Below, in pieces: positions 42,501-49,944 of a stretch of 64,000 nt of DNA. Position 1 is the first letter of the stretch, and every line of letters starts with the position of its first letter. The notes under the pieces were generated by a model. That model worked only from the letters and a program-made list of their open reading frames with translations. It had not been told where the DNA came from and did no database searches. Made by a program: the position numbers and the translations under genes. The stretch comes from Gammaproteobacteria bacterium (GTDB lineage: Bacteria; Pseudomonadota; Gammaproteobacteria; Pseudomonadales; Azotimanducaceae): contig JAPPAV010000142.1 in assembly GCA_026705345.1 (NCBI GenBank), forward strand, positions 25,917 through 89,916. The letters run 5' to 3'.

Positions 42501-43907
42501 AGACTCGCGCTGCAGGACATCGCGGTCGATCTCTGTCTGTTGGGCACCGGAATCCTGGGCCTGCCGAAGATCGACGGCCGAGACGTGCGTGCAGCCGAAG
42601 CATCCCCGCTCTGGTCCATGGAGGCATGGCTCGAGACCTTCTGCGAGCGAAGGGTGCCGGTCCATTCGGCGGAAGGCGCCAACGTGCTGTTGGATCTGGT
42701 GGCTACGCACCTCGATGCGCGCGTTGTCGAATTCGGCGAGAGGGCGACAATCGCGGCCAGGGCCGCGCGGTTCGCGGTAGACCACGGCCTGTACGACCGA
42801 AGCCGGGATCAGCTGCGCAGAACCGCGGATTGCCTGCTCGGCTACGGGTACCGCAAGGACGTGTTCGTCTTCGAGGTACTCAGCGCGCTGCGGCTTCTGG
42901 CCGATGAAGGAGACGAGGAGGCGCGGGATACGTTCCTTTCGCTGGCCAGGGAAATCGAGGCCATCACCGACTACACCGACGGAGACGAGACGAGGCACGC
43001 GCGAACCGAGCTGCACCAGGGCGTCGCCGAACTGTTTCCCGAAAGAGTGCCCGCGCTCTACGCCGAGCTCGCGGCCGCGCAGGAGTGGTACCGAGCCGAG
43101 GAGCTGGCCAAGATCTGGGCCAAGACGATTCCGGCCGGTTCTGAACCCGGTCGGATGCTCCTGTCGACATTCATCGCGCCCGGCGAATTCAACGCGGCGT
43201 GGGATGCCGCCGGCACCATGGACGAAACCGGTACGCCGATTCGCGAGGCGCTCGCGCGGCTAACGGGCAGGGACCGCCCGCTGCCCAATCGACACGGCAT
43301 AAGCGGTTCGTCCAACGACGAACCGCGGGAGATCCCGGACGCGTCCGAGTTCGAGCCGGGACGCTTGGCCGACTTCATCCGGTCCGCGCGCGAAGACGGG
43401 CCCCTGTACGACAGGGGGGCCGTCTCGCAATGGCTGGCGCACTGGGACGCCCAAGGCCGGCATGCCGACGCGCTGGCAGATCTCCGCAGGCTGGCGGCGG
43501 ACAGGGCCGTCCGCTACGACCTCACCGACGCGCTGGACACCGCGTTCGAGATCTCGCGGAACAGCCAAGGCCGCTCCGAAGCCTACGTCTGGCTGGTCCG
43601 GGCGATGGTAGAACACAGAGGATGGGTCAGGTGGTGGTCCAGCGACGCGACGTTCCGGCAGCGCGTCCGGGCGGTTGTTCGGGACTATCCGGAGAAACGG
43701 CGCGAGTTCGTCGTCGAAACAAGCCGGACCGAGCCGCTCGGCGAGCTCGAGGACAACGGCATCGCGGTGGGGTTGTCCAGGCTGGTCTACTTCCTGGTGG
43801 AGGTCGGCGAGAAGGAACTCGCAAAGCGCTGCGCGATGGAAATGGTCGAGGTCTTCCGCGACGAAGTGTCGGAACAGCCCCTGACGTCGCCAGACTGGGC
43901 ACGCTGA
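39564..43907 (+). CDS. STAND NTPase with N-terminal Cap4-like nuclease domain (Avs-like)
   Basis: 1447 aa from the ATG at 39564; the frame is open to 38784, but the extension is not protein-like. Residues 15-215 resemble the Cap4-type dsDNA endonuclease: ARGGFEYQDLVAVEILI, AIDDVVACRKDG with Asp56/57, and LTQVKFT giving Gln71 and Lys73, an intact PD-(D/E)XK set. Residues 270-480 are a P-loop NTPase: Walker A GPPGRGKS (276-283) and Walker B VVVVDGLDHVW (364-374). The remaining 900 residues look like helical repeats. This is the plan of STAND antiviral proteins with a Cap4 effector (Avs3 style). Its stop overlaps the next ATG (TGATG), so the 477-aa neighbour is likely a partner. Defence role inferred. 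Confidence 0.8.
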   Translation: MTAVASHDFKRTAVARGGFEYQDLVAVEILIDFLRHPNLYDWVQVEAEDGRYQAIDDVVACRKDGRLELTQVKFTPDPQNPDRALSWEWLTGHTPNGTSLLQKWAKTVLAHRNDDKLAVALLKTDRMPDLQFAKCLDGRHVDYRRLSPETKALVDAQLGSEGSAVAFFESFEFAHSMERFDDYEETLRSRLRHDTDKGGWAYLRQEVRRWAMRKMVPPPDGKIRHFHLLGVFSPDRPVALRQDFAVPPGYRVPDDGFHQRFIGEAAAADGIAVLWGPPGRGKSTYLSHCVSELAHEDDVVCVRHHYFLRLDERGEGRFSYFAIERSLIQQLSDANLPGAQQNDGLARALAAAASELRASGRRLVVVVDGLDHVWRDQGDTAQMQLLFAALLPLPEGVRLLVGTQRVENEHLPRQLLRALPKDRWTELPTMSVAAVRDWLGSRAAGDRVRVAESPVKTDEEVMDELGSAFHRISAGLPLHLVYSLEALVKSGEPLTVDAVLQLPPCPSGEIEHYYETLWVRLGSAARRVLHLLAGLRFGPPSLGLGTSLNADVSWWQVLDEIGHLLECREASVVPFHGSLFAFLRDRPDHRLAFLSLAPNVLTWLERAAPEYWRRAWLWVMRADLGNAADLVRKPSRDWSIDWLASGYPVDQLVYILSRAEEAALDAFDLPRLIRLRSLKTRALNARKYQSNEWGSFWETSLALSRDQHLGAVLWDRLPGLETEELPAVADFRLGIPADAGQLAIDELNRRNAASSSGDDHGHWDTYSRAVVRVVARQPEEHAERVIAFARDSGAEGLIDVYTSESLAAGNHGHVFAVASRRSAHRLDRDAFAALCLEGIGPGAGPGLAADRPGLRCLALLTGADPPGQIAETEVSHLWTIEEDFGVGHAVRQAGHEVFFASLAAALSGKVARARADLGEAANGTWLGSAIRALENEAGAIGAGWLAADRWPTLGDVYRKFTLPLPAGPSSREQSAIGGVRLALQDIAVDLCLLGTGILGLPKIDGRDVRAAEASPLWSMEAWLETFCERRVPVHSAEGANVLLDLVATHLDARVVEFGERATIAARAARFAVDHGLYDRSRDQLRRTADCLLGYGYRKDVFVFEVLSALRLLADEGDEEARDTFLSLAREIEAITDYTDGDETRHARTELHQGVAELFPERVPALYAELAAAQEWYRAEELAKIWAKTIPAGSEPGRMLLSTFIAPGEFNAAWDAAGTMDETGTPIREALARLTGRDRPLPNRHGISGSSNDEPREIPDASEFEPGRLADFIRSAREDGPLYDRGAVSQWLAHWDAQGRHADALADLRRLAADRAVRYDLTDALDTAFEISRNSQGRSEAYVWLVRAMVEHRGWVRWWSSDATFRQRVRAVVRDYPEKRREFVVETSRTEPLGELEDNGIAVGLSRLVYFLVEVGEKELAKRCAMEMVEVFRDEVSEQPLTSPDWAR

Positions 43908-45340
43908 TGGACCCGTCGCTCGGATTGCTGCTCGAAAGGCTTCATTGGCCCGTTCCGCGGGTCCGGTGGGAGACCGCCCGCGCTCTCGCCAGGCTCGTGC
44001 GGACCGGCGAGGACGGGGCGCTCGACGCGCTGATCGGGTGGACCGCGGACCGCACGCTGGAGAGCGAGTGCCTGCTGGGGCTAGGCGTCATCCACGCGTT
44101 CGAACTGGCGGCCCATTGCCCGGAGGACGCGGCTAAGCGAGCGGTATCGAAACCGAGTCCCGCCTCCGACTGGATGCTCAGGGCTATCTACGGCACGCGT
44201 GAGCGAAGCGCCCCGTTCCGATACGCCGTCTCGCCGCGCACCCCGGCGGGTCTCGACGACGACGACGACGCCCTGTTCGACAGGTTCAACGCCAGGGCCG
44301 TGCCGCCTGCTTTTCTGCACACCCTCGAACGGCTCGAAGGCGCGCTGGACTTCGCGTTCATTGACCGTTGGCGGCACGACTGGGCCTGGATCTGTCGATC
44401 CCATGGAACGCGTGCCCCAGAGACGCAGTTTCTTCTCGGCCGGGGAAGAAGCGGCTCGCTAAACATGCCGCTGGGTGAGACGCTCGTGTCCGCCTACCTG
44501 CGCACCCTCGCGTATGCCATGCATATCGGAACGCTGCGAGCGGACGAGGCGGAGTACCACGCGATGCTGGCACTTCCCATGAATCGCGGACTGGCAGCCT
44601 TGGAGCCGGTGGATCGCCCGGCCTGGAGCCGGAACCTGCTGCGTCGTTGGCGGGAATCGGGGCGCACGATCGTCGACGAGCTCTGGGCGCAGGCCGCGGC
44701 CTGTTGCGGCGAAGGCGAGATCCCCGCCTCGCTGCGGCTGACCGAGGCGTGCGAGAAGGACTTCATCGAGATCCGGGTCGACGTCGTTGTCGGGCACGGC
44801 GCCTTCACCGCCGCGGAACCATCAGCAGAGTCCCCCGAATACGCCTGGGACGATGCCGAAACGGGGTCCATGGCCGGAGACCTCCGGCTGCGCGAGGGCG
44901 CGCTCGGGCCCGTCACGGGACCTTTGACATGGGCGTGTCCGGTTGCTCCCGAACACGTGGGCCGGATCGAGACCACCGTCGCTCTCCAGGTAAGGCTCGC
45001 GTGCCTCGGACTCGGCTGGCGTGGCGCGAGAGTCCGGTGCCGCGAGAACCACGTCGAACTGCAGGCGAACGACGAAGTGGTCTCGCGCTGGCACCATTGG
45101 TACGCGAACTGGGAACCCTCCAAGTTCGCCTGGCAGGACTCCGACGTGTCGGGCATGACGACCGTTCGACGATCCTGGGTCCGGGGCTACTCGGAGTCGT
45201 CCGGCCTATCCGTAGCGCTCCTGGGCCGGGTCCGCGTCGGCACACGGAAGCACACGTACCAAGACCACACCGTCAGCGTCGACGAGTTCTGGACCGACCG
45301 GGAGGAGCACGAGATCCTCGCCGCACCTGCCCTCCCCTGA
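43907..45340 (+). CDS. 477-aa partner protein of the STAND-Cap4 gene, function unknown
   Basis: It begins with the ATG that overlaps the STAND stop (TGATG), reading MDPSLGLLLERLHWPVPRVR. Upstream open sequence in its frame lies inside the previous gene. The N-terminal 110 residues look like HEAT-type helices (RWETARALARLVRTGEDGAL, ESECLLGLGVIHAF). The middle has an acidic DDDDALFDRF. The C-terminal part is Trp-rich and mixed alpha/beta (WHHWYANWEPSKFAW). No catalytic motif is recognised. Coupled expression suggests a dedicated accessory, regulator or sensor of the STAND protein. Confidence 0.7.
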   Translation: MDPSLGLLLERLHWPVPRVRWETARALARLVRTGEDGALDALIGWTADRTLESECLLGLGVIHAFELAAHCPEDAAKRAVSKPSPASDWMLRAIYGTRERSAPFRYAVSPRTPAGLDDDDDALFDRFNARAVPPAFLHTLERLEGALDFAFIDRWRHDWAWICRSHGTRAPETQFLLGRGRSGSLNMPLGETLVSAYLRTLAYAMHIGTLRADEAEYHAMLALPMNRGLAALEPVDRPAWSRNLLRRWRESGRTIVDELWAQAAACCGEGEIPASLRLTEACEKDFIEIRVDVVVGHGAFTAAEPSAESPEYAWDDAETGSMAGDLRLREGALGPVTGPLTWACPVAPEHVGRIETTVALQVRLACLGLGWRGARVRCRENHVELQANDEVVSRWHHWYANWEPSKFAWQDSDVSGMTTVRRSWVRGYSESSGLSVALLGRVRVGTRKHTYQDHTVSVDEFWTDREEHEILAAPALP

Positions 45341-45404
45341 CCTTTCCATTCGCGCATTGGAGTGCCGGGTGGCCTACTCGGCCTAGCCAGGCATCGCCCA
45401 CGAT

Positions 45405-45900
45405 ATGCCCTCCCCGCACCAATCGGCCCGCAAGCGCATCCTGCGCGCGATGCTTGAGGCGAGATCGTTCATGCTCGCGGAGGGTCGGATCGACCTGCTG
45501 CTGCACTGGCGCGGCGGCGACCACACGCGACTCGCCGTGCCGCGCAGCCGCACGGGCAGCACCCCTTCCGGACGGACGCGGAGACGACCGTTCTGGTCCG
45601 CTGGCCAGGCAGCTGCCGGACGACGGGATCGCGGCGATGCTGAACCGGCTGGGGCGCGGGTGCGCAGCCACCGCCGCAGTCACGGCGCGGCCGTGCACCG
45701 GCCCGGCGAGATGGCGGAACGCGGTAGCTGACGCTGACCGAGGCCGCCGAGCGGCTCGGCGCGAGCACCATGACAGTGCTGCGGCTGATCGCCGACGCGC
45801 AGCCGGCCGCCGCTCACCACGACCCGAACGCACTGGGGTTCCGGCCGCGGCCGTGCGCCCCGTACCGGGCATCCTCCGCCCCTGTGATCCGACCGACCGC
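45405..45900 (+). pseudogene. Decayed serine recombinase, C-terminal part
   Basis: Three frames together give pieces of the C-terminal region of large serine recombinases. These are GRIDLLLHWRGGDHTRLAVP (frame starting 45405), LARQLPDDGIAAMLNRLGRG (next frame), and the HTH-like LGASTMTVLRLIADAQ around 45750-45800 in the third frame. At least two frameshifts separate them, and the catalytic N-terminus is absent. It is a remnant near the right end of segment A, evidence of an earlier mobile element. Confidence 0.65.
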
Positions 45901-46160
45901 GGCACATGGTCCTGCTCCCTCATGCGCCCTACTCCCTAGCCATTCTTCAGGGTCGGTTCTCGTGGCGCCAGAGGGTCAGTTTTACGTGTCGCCGAACACC
46001 CCGCCCCCGCGTCGACCGTGCAGCGTGCCCGGCGCATCTCGCCATTTTTGTGCCATGACGTCGCTCCAAGTCCAACGCTTTGTGGTGGGTCAGATGTGGG
46101 GTCTCGCCATTGAAATACCAAAAAACAAGTTTATAATCATAAACTTATGACCCGATCGAC
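45901..46160. other. Right arm of island segment A, with an AT-rich palindrome
   Basis: No gene. TGGTGGGTCAGATGTGGGGT at 46083-46102 resembles TGGTGGGTCATATATGGGGT at 51389-51408; each is followed by an AAC(C)AAAAAA-type stretch and then the 18-bp core. AAGTTTAT-AATC-ATAAACTT (46127-46146) is an 8-bp palindrome. These look like recombinase arm sites shared by the right ends of the two segments. Confidence 0.6.
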
Positions 46161-46178
46161 CTCCTACCTCTTCCGCCA
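46161..46178 (+). repeat. Attachment-site direct repeat, copy 2 (junction of segments A and B)
   Basis: Exact copy of the last 18 bases of selC (CTCCTACCTCTTCCGCCA). The identity with copy 3 at 51465 extends a few bases on (AGGTTCA), while the tRNA copy is followed by CCTTTT. Confidence 0.9.
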
Positions 46179-46421
46179 GGTTCATGCGGCTTCATGGGGT
46201 TTCATGAAGCCTTTTGACGACTCGAAAATAGCGTAAAAACAATTCCATACAAGAACTCCTAGGCAACTATGCGGAGTCGCATGAACCGTCCGAAACTCAA
46301 CGAAACGAATGCGTTTGGTGGGGTCGAACGTGGAGTCAAGGATGTCGTCTGGAACTCACCTCGGATACCTGCAACTTTGGCGTCAGCTTGCAGCAGTGAA
46401 CGGCACGCACCACCCGCCACC

Positions 46422-47015
46422 CTAAACCAAGAGTCCTATTCCGTGGCGCTCCAGAACATCCGGTAGCTCCACGTGCTCCTCCAGTTGCCCGACCTCGCCC
46501 ACATTCAGCTTTCTGACACTCCGTTCATAGATCGCATAAACATCTTCGCCGGTCAGCCGCGACGAATAGACCAATCCGTCGACATCCTCGTGTGAAGCAT
46601 GGATAGCCTTGCCAAAGGCGCGCCCTGCTGCATGATTCCTCGCCTGAACGACGTCCGTCGGCGCCCCGATGCGCGTGCAGCCATCTGCACGAAGGTCGAG
46701 AAACGTCAGCCCCGTGCTTGATTCCGCCGATATGCGGACCCACACCCGTTCCGTAATCTCGCGAAACGCGACCTTCCGCGTTCGGCGATGCACGAACCGG
46801 TCCCTGACGATTGTCTCGATGAATGCCGTGGTGAAGGCGGGCGCTGAATACAGCACCGTATAACTCCCGGTCCGGGTTGCGAAGCGGGAATCTGCAGGAG
46901 TTGCTCCCAACGGCGATCCGACATGCCGCCGCGGGATGATCCGGTAGCTATCCGGAAACGCTGTCCTGACCAGCAGCCGCTCGATCAGGCTCCGCGGATA
47001 GCGGTCGTCGCTCAC
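46422..47015 (-). CDS. RES-domain toxin
   Basis: 197-aa protein with the three residues that name the RES family: Arg in SYRIIPRRH near residue 25, Glu in TTAFIETIVRD near residue 67, and Ser in GLVYSSRLTGE near residue 150. RES toxins degrade cellular NAD+ and arrest growth. The gene starts with an ATG that overlaps the stop of the HTH gene upstream (ATGA), the standard antitoxin-toxin order. A broken relative lies at 53.55-53.65 kb. Stabilising the island or limiting phage spread are plausible roles. Confidence 0.88.
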   Translation of the reverse strand: MSDDRYPRSLIERLLVRTAFPDSYRIIPRRHVGSPLGATPADSRFATRTGSYTVLYSAPAFTTAFIETIVRDRFVHRRTRKVAFREITERVWVRISAESSTGLTFLDLRADGCTRIGAPTDVVQARNHAAGRAFGKAIHASHEDVDGLVYSSRLTGEDVYAIYERSVRKLNVGEVGQLEEHVELPDVLERHGIGLLV

Positions 47016-47563
47016 GTAAAGGTCGAGCCGAATCCCGCTGCCGCCGATAGAACCTCGTCGAGCCCACCGGACTGCAAGCGCTCGATGGGCCGGGCCACGC
47101 CGTCCTCAAAAGGCCATTCCTGACTCAGGAAAGTCCAGGCAAACTCCGGCTCCCCAACAACGTCCACGACTTCTGCCAATCCGTCAACGACCCGACCGGG
47201 CCCGACGATCTGACCTGCCGGGATGTTCAGTCGGCGCTTCGTGGAACGCCAGGCTATCAACGTGTTCCTAGCCGCCCAGTCGTAAACGGTCGTACGGGAC
47301 ACACCCAATCGTGACGCTGCCTCCGTAGCGCCAATCAGATCCTCTCCTTTCGGATCCACCACGAACCGCCGGAGCCGCGCAGGCACATCCCCCGTTGATC
47401 CCATCGGCTCTGCCTTAGATTGTGCTGCGGCCGTTTCCAGAGCCACCGCTACCGCGACGCGCGCCTCCTCGGGATGCACGCGGACAAACTCCCGCGCGCC
47501 GCTCGACAGCTTCGGCGGTCTCTTCACGAGGAAGCCCAACATCGTTCCTGGCGACTCTGCCAT
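47012..47563 (-). CDS. HTH antitoxin paired with the RES toxin
   Basis: 183-aa protein with a helix-turn-helix (LIGATEAASRLGVSRTTVYDW at residues 76-97, written in part) followed by an AWRSTKRRLNIPAGQI wing. The C-terminal region (VVDVVGEPEFAWTFL) resembles the toxin-binding domain of Xre/MbcA/ParS-type antitoxins. It overlaps the toxin gene by four bases. By family it would repress its own promoter in the 47564-47655 gap and neutralise the toxin. Confidence 0.85.
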   Translation of the reverse strand: MAESPGTMLGFLVKRPPKLSSGAREFVRVHPEEARVAVAVALETAAAQSKAEPMGSTGDVPARLRRFVVDPKGEDLIGATEAASRLGVSRTTVYDWAARNTLIAWRSTKRRLNIPAGQIVGPGRVVDGLAEVVDVVGEPEFAWTFLSQEWPFEDGVARPIERLQSGGLDEVLSAAAGFGSTFT

Positions 47564-47655
47564 ATCGCTCGAGCCATCTGATCTTTACAACCGGATGATT
47601 GCCCACAATGTTCAGTTTGTAAAGTGACCCCGAAGATTCCACGGTCGATCGGGCC

Positions 47656-47991
47656 GTGCGCCAAGCCATCGAGGAGTCGGCCACCGGCCCGTTGCCGTAC
47701 GGCTTGCCGAACATCGGCGCCGCCGGACTCCTGAAACCCATTGCGCTTGGAGTCGACTCGGCCGAGGAGGATCGCACGCAGGGGTTCCGGGACATGGACG
47801 CGTGTGCGTTCTTCCGGATGCTCGACGCCGAATGGGAAGCCACCGTCAGCCAGTACGTGGGCTACAAGCCCGGGTTCGTCGTGGAGAAGCAGACGATGAG
47901 GGTCGACACACGGATCCTGGCAGGCGCCATCCACGCCTGTCTCGCGCTCGCCGAGCACATCGTCGGCCCGGAAGAGGACCCGACGGACTAA
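47656..47991 (+). CDS. Hypothetical protein, possibly a C-terminal fragment
   Basis: 111-aa ORF from a GTG at 47656 without a clear ribosome-binding site. The second half (VGYKPGFVVEKQTMRVDTRI, then AGAIHACLALAEHIVG) is protein-like and helical, and may be the tail of a larger gene whose 5' part was lost at this junction. No family recognised. Confidence 0.4.
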   Translation: MRQAIEESATGPLPYGLPNIGAAGLLKPIALGVDSAEEDRTQGFRDMDACAFFRMLDAEWEATVSQYVGYKPGFVVEKQTMRVDTRILAGAIHACLALAEHIVGPEEDPTD

Positions 47992-47997
47992 GGTTGG

Positions 47998-48174
47998 GTG
48001 CTCTCACGCCGTGACGCGCCCGAGCGCTTCCTCGCCAGCACTCACCCGAGTTCCTGGTCCGACAGGATCGAGGAAGCCGAGATCTTCGACTCCTTCGAGA
48101 AGGGCATCGAAGCGGCGGGCGGCGACGTAACCGATTGGATCGGATTCCGCCGCGGCAGAGACCTTCCGACCTGA
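47998..48174 (+). CDS. Small hypothetical ORF
   Basis: 58 codons from GTG at 47998 (LSRRDAPERFLASTHPSSW and IEEAEIFDSFEKGIEAAGGD), ending TGA at 48172. The composition is protein-like and starts six bases after the previous ORF ends. It may be a remnant with it. No function can be assigned. Confidence 0.3.
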   Translation: MLSRRDAPERFLASTHPSSWSDRIEEAEIFDSFEKGIEAAGGDVTDWIGFRRGRDLPT

Positions 48175-48528
48175 CGATCTACAGACGCCACGAGTCCGCC
48201 GGCGACAATCCCGTGGGGCCCTTCGGGAGAAAACACGCGCCGTCCCGGATCAAGGCGGCTTCTGGGCGGTCGCCCCGCGAACCGCATGGCACGCCCCGGT
48301 CCGAGGGCGCGGGGTAGCCGTGTTCGAAGGTCGGGGCGACCGCATGGCCGAGAGCCTCCGGCGCATACCGCGCCCCCGTCGCTATCCGATTGGCAGACCG
48401 GTCCGGGTGCCGTGCCGCCGGCCGGGCGCGAGGGCGTCGAGACATACACGGAGTTGCACCAGCACCGGTCGTTGCTTCATCCTGTTCGTTTCGATGGACC
48501 ACCACCACGAACCACGGAAGGTGACCCG
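48175..48528. other. Intergenic stretch before the 471-aa gene
   Basis: About 350 bases. The frame of the following gene stays open through it to 48286, but without protein-like composition. No repeat or RNA gene is seen. GGAAGGTG just before 48529 is the ribosome-binding site of the next gene. Confidence 0.4.
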
Positions 48529-49944
48529 ATGAGCGAGCACGCGAGCGGCGACTTCGGCGCCGGACTCGGCGTCCGTCCGAACTGGGCCGCTGAGGTGGGA
48601 AAGCCGCAATCCAAGGGGATCAGGGTCAATGTCGGCGTCCGTCTCTCAGGGTGCCCGCGCGACGGGCTCGACTACCAGATACGCGGTGTCGTGGACGTGC
48701 CCTCGCCACCGTACGGCGACGACGAAAACACCCACCTGGCAAAGGTCCTCGCCCGGAACGTGGAGATCCTGTGCGGGAAGGCGTACGAGTACGCCGTTCT
48801 CGACTGGCGCGAAACCGACGGCGGCGACGGCGTCCGCGTGCACTCGTGGAGGGACGTACGGGCTTCGGCGGTCACCGACGACGACATCATCGCACCCATC
48901 GAGGTGTTCACGCCGCCCGAGTTCGAGGACGCCGCCGAGAGCATCGCACCGGAAGACCGCGCCGAATGGGGTCGCGAGTACGCGGCGAACAGGTACTGCC
49001 GGCACGAGACGAGAACGGAACTCAACCAGCGCTACCAGGATCTCCTGGTCAACCTCCAGGTTCTGACGCTGTCCGGGAAGCTGGGGCAGACCGCCGACCC
49101 GAGCTGGCACCGACTGCTGCACCACGTCCTCGCCGAAATGGACATGCGCGCACAGCCGCCGACGCCTTGGAACCTCGATCCCACCGTGCGGGAGGCCCGC
49201 CCGTTCTTCGACGGTGAGCTCTGCCGGACGGCGGCCAACGTCGTCGCCGCGCGGGGCACGGCCCACCACGCGATCGTCAAGTACGGCAGGCGCGAGCACA
49301 TGGAGAGGCTCATCCGGGGCGAGGTCTACCTGAATTCGGCCACTAACTACAACGCCTCCGTGCACAACCAGGCCGTCCGGGACGACGAACACGCCATCGA
49401 CTTCAAGGGCGGCTACCTCCGCGCCCTTCACCCAACGCAATACTACAACCGGGACAGCGTGCCGCCCGCGAGCGTGGTCGAGCGCGGGTCGGGTTTCCGC
49501 CCCGTATTCGACGCGCCCGGCCTGGCACCTGACGAGTACGCCACGACGACCGTCAGGATGGCGACGGACTACTGGATGTTCTGCGCGTCAGACCTGCTCG
49601 ACCCGAGGCTGTTCGCCGACTTCGAGGCGGACTGTTGCGTCGTGCTCATGCGCAGGCCGTTCGTCGAGCGCCTAGCGAAGGTGCTGCCTCCGCAACTGCG
49701 CGACGTGAAGATGTCCATCGGCCGTGTCCACTACGTGGATCCGCTGGGCGCGATGTCGCCAGGCATGGCGGTAAGGCCGTCGATGCCCGTTCACATGACG
49801 AAGGTGTTCCGCTACGCCTACCAGCGCGAAGTCCGGTTTGTCGCGCTGCCCAACTCGCACCAGGAACGACTTGAACCGAGGCCCGTACAGATCGGCTCGC
49901 TGCTGGACATCGCCGAACTGGTGCCGCTGCCCGAATCTTCCTAA
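48529..49944 (+). CDS. Unknown 471-aa protein, C-terminal half DUF2971-like
   Basis: It starts MSEHASGDFGAGLGVRPNW at the ATG at 48529, with AAGGTG nearby upstream. The N-terminal third (RVNVGVRLSGCPRDGLDYQI) is mixed alpha/beta with no known motif. The second half has IVKYGRREHMERLIRGEVYL and NSATNYNASVHN, a late IGRVHYVDPLGAM and VFRYAYQREVRFVALPN. That order resembles DUF2971-type proteins, some of which are abortive-infection genes. The likeness is by eye and weak. It faces the interrupted gene at 51.2 kb tail to tail. Confidence 0.6.
   Translation: MSEHASGDFGAGLGVRPNWAAEVGKPQSKGIRVNVGVRLSGCPRDGLDYQIRGVVDVPSPPYGDDENTHLAKVLARNVEILCGKAYEYAVLDWRETDGGDGVRVHSWRDVRASAVTDDDIIAPIEVFTPPEFEDAAESIAPEDRAEWGREYAANRYCRHETRTELNQRYQDLLVNLQVLTLSGKLGQTADPSWHRLLHHVLAEMDMRAQPPTPWNLDPTVREARPFFDGELCRTAANVVAARGTAHHAIVKYGRREHMERLIRGEVYLNSATNYNASVHNQAVRDDEHAIDFKGGYLRALHPTQYYNRDSVPPASVVERGSGFRPVFDAPGLAPDEYATTTVRMATDYWMFCASDLLDPRLFADFEADCCVVLMRRPFVERLAKVLPPQLRDVKMSIGRVHYVDPLGAMSPGMAVRPSMPVHMTKVFRYAYQREVRFVALPNSHQERLEPRPVQIGSLLDIAELVPLPESS

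Larger units (their letters stand above)
27464..46160. mobile_element. Integrative genomic island, segment A, in selC
   Basis: About 18.7 kb between the first and second 18-bp repeats. The left end carries the integrase; just inside it the DNA turns AT-rich (TTAATTGTTTTATATGC region), typical of recombination sites. The cargo is defence-like: two STAND NTases with nuclease-like N-termini, a DGQHR protein, an adenine methylase and HNH remnants. The right end has AT-rich arms and a palindrome at 46127-46146. No conjugation or replication genes are visible, so it would need help to transfer. Confidence 0.85.

Noticed and set aside
43199..43906. Longer start for the 477-aa partner gene
   Set aside because: That part lies in another frame inside the STAND coding sequence; the TGATG overlap gives a natural start.
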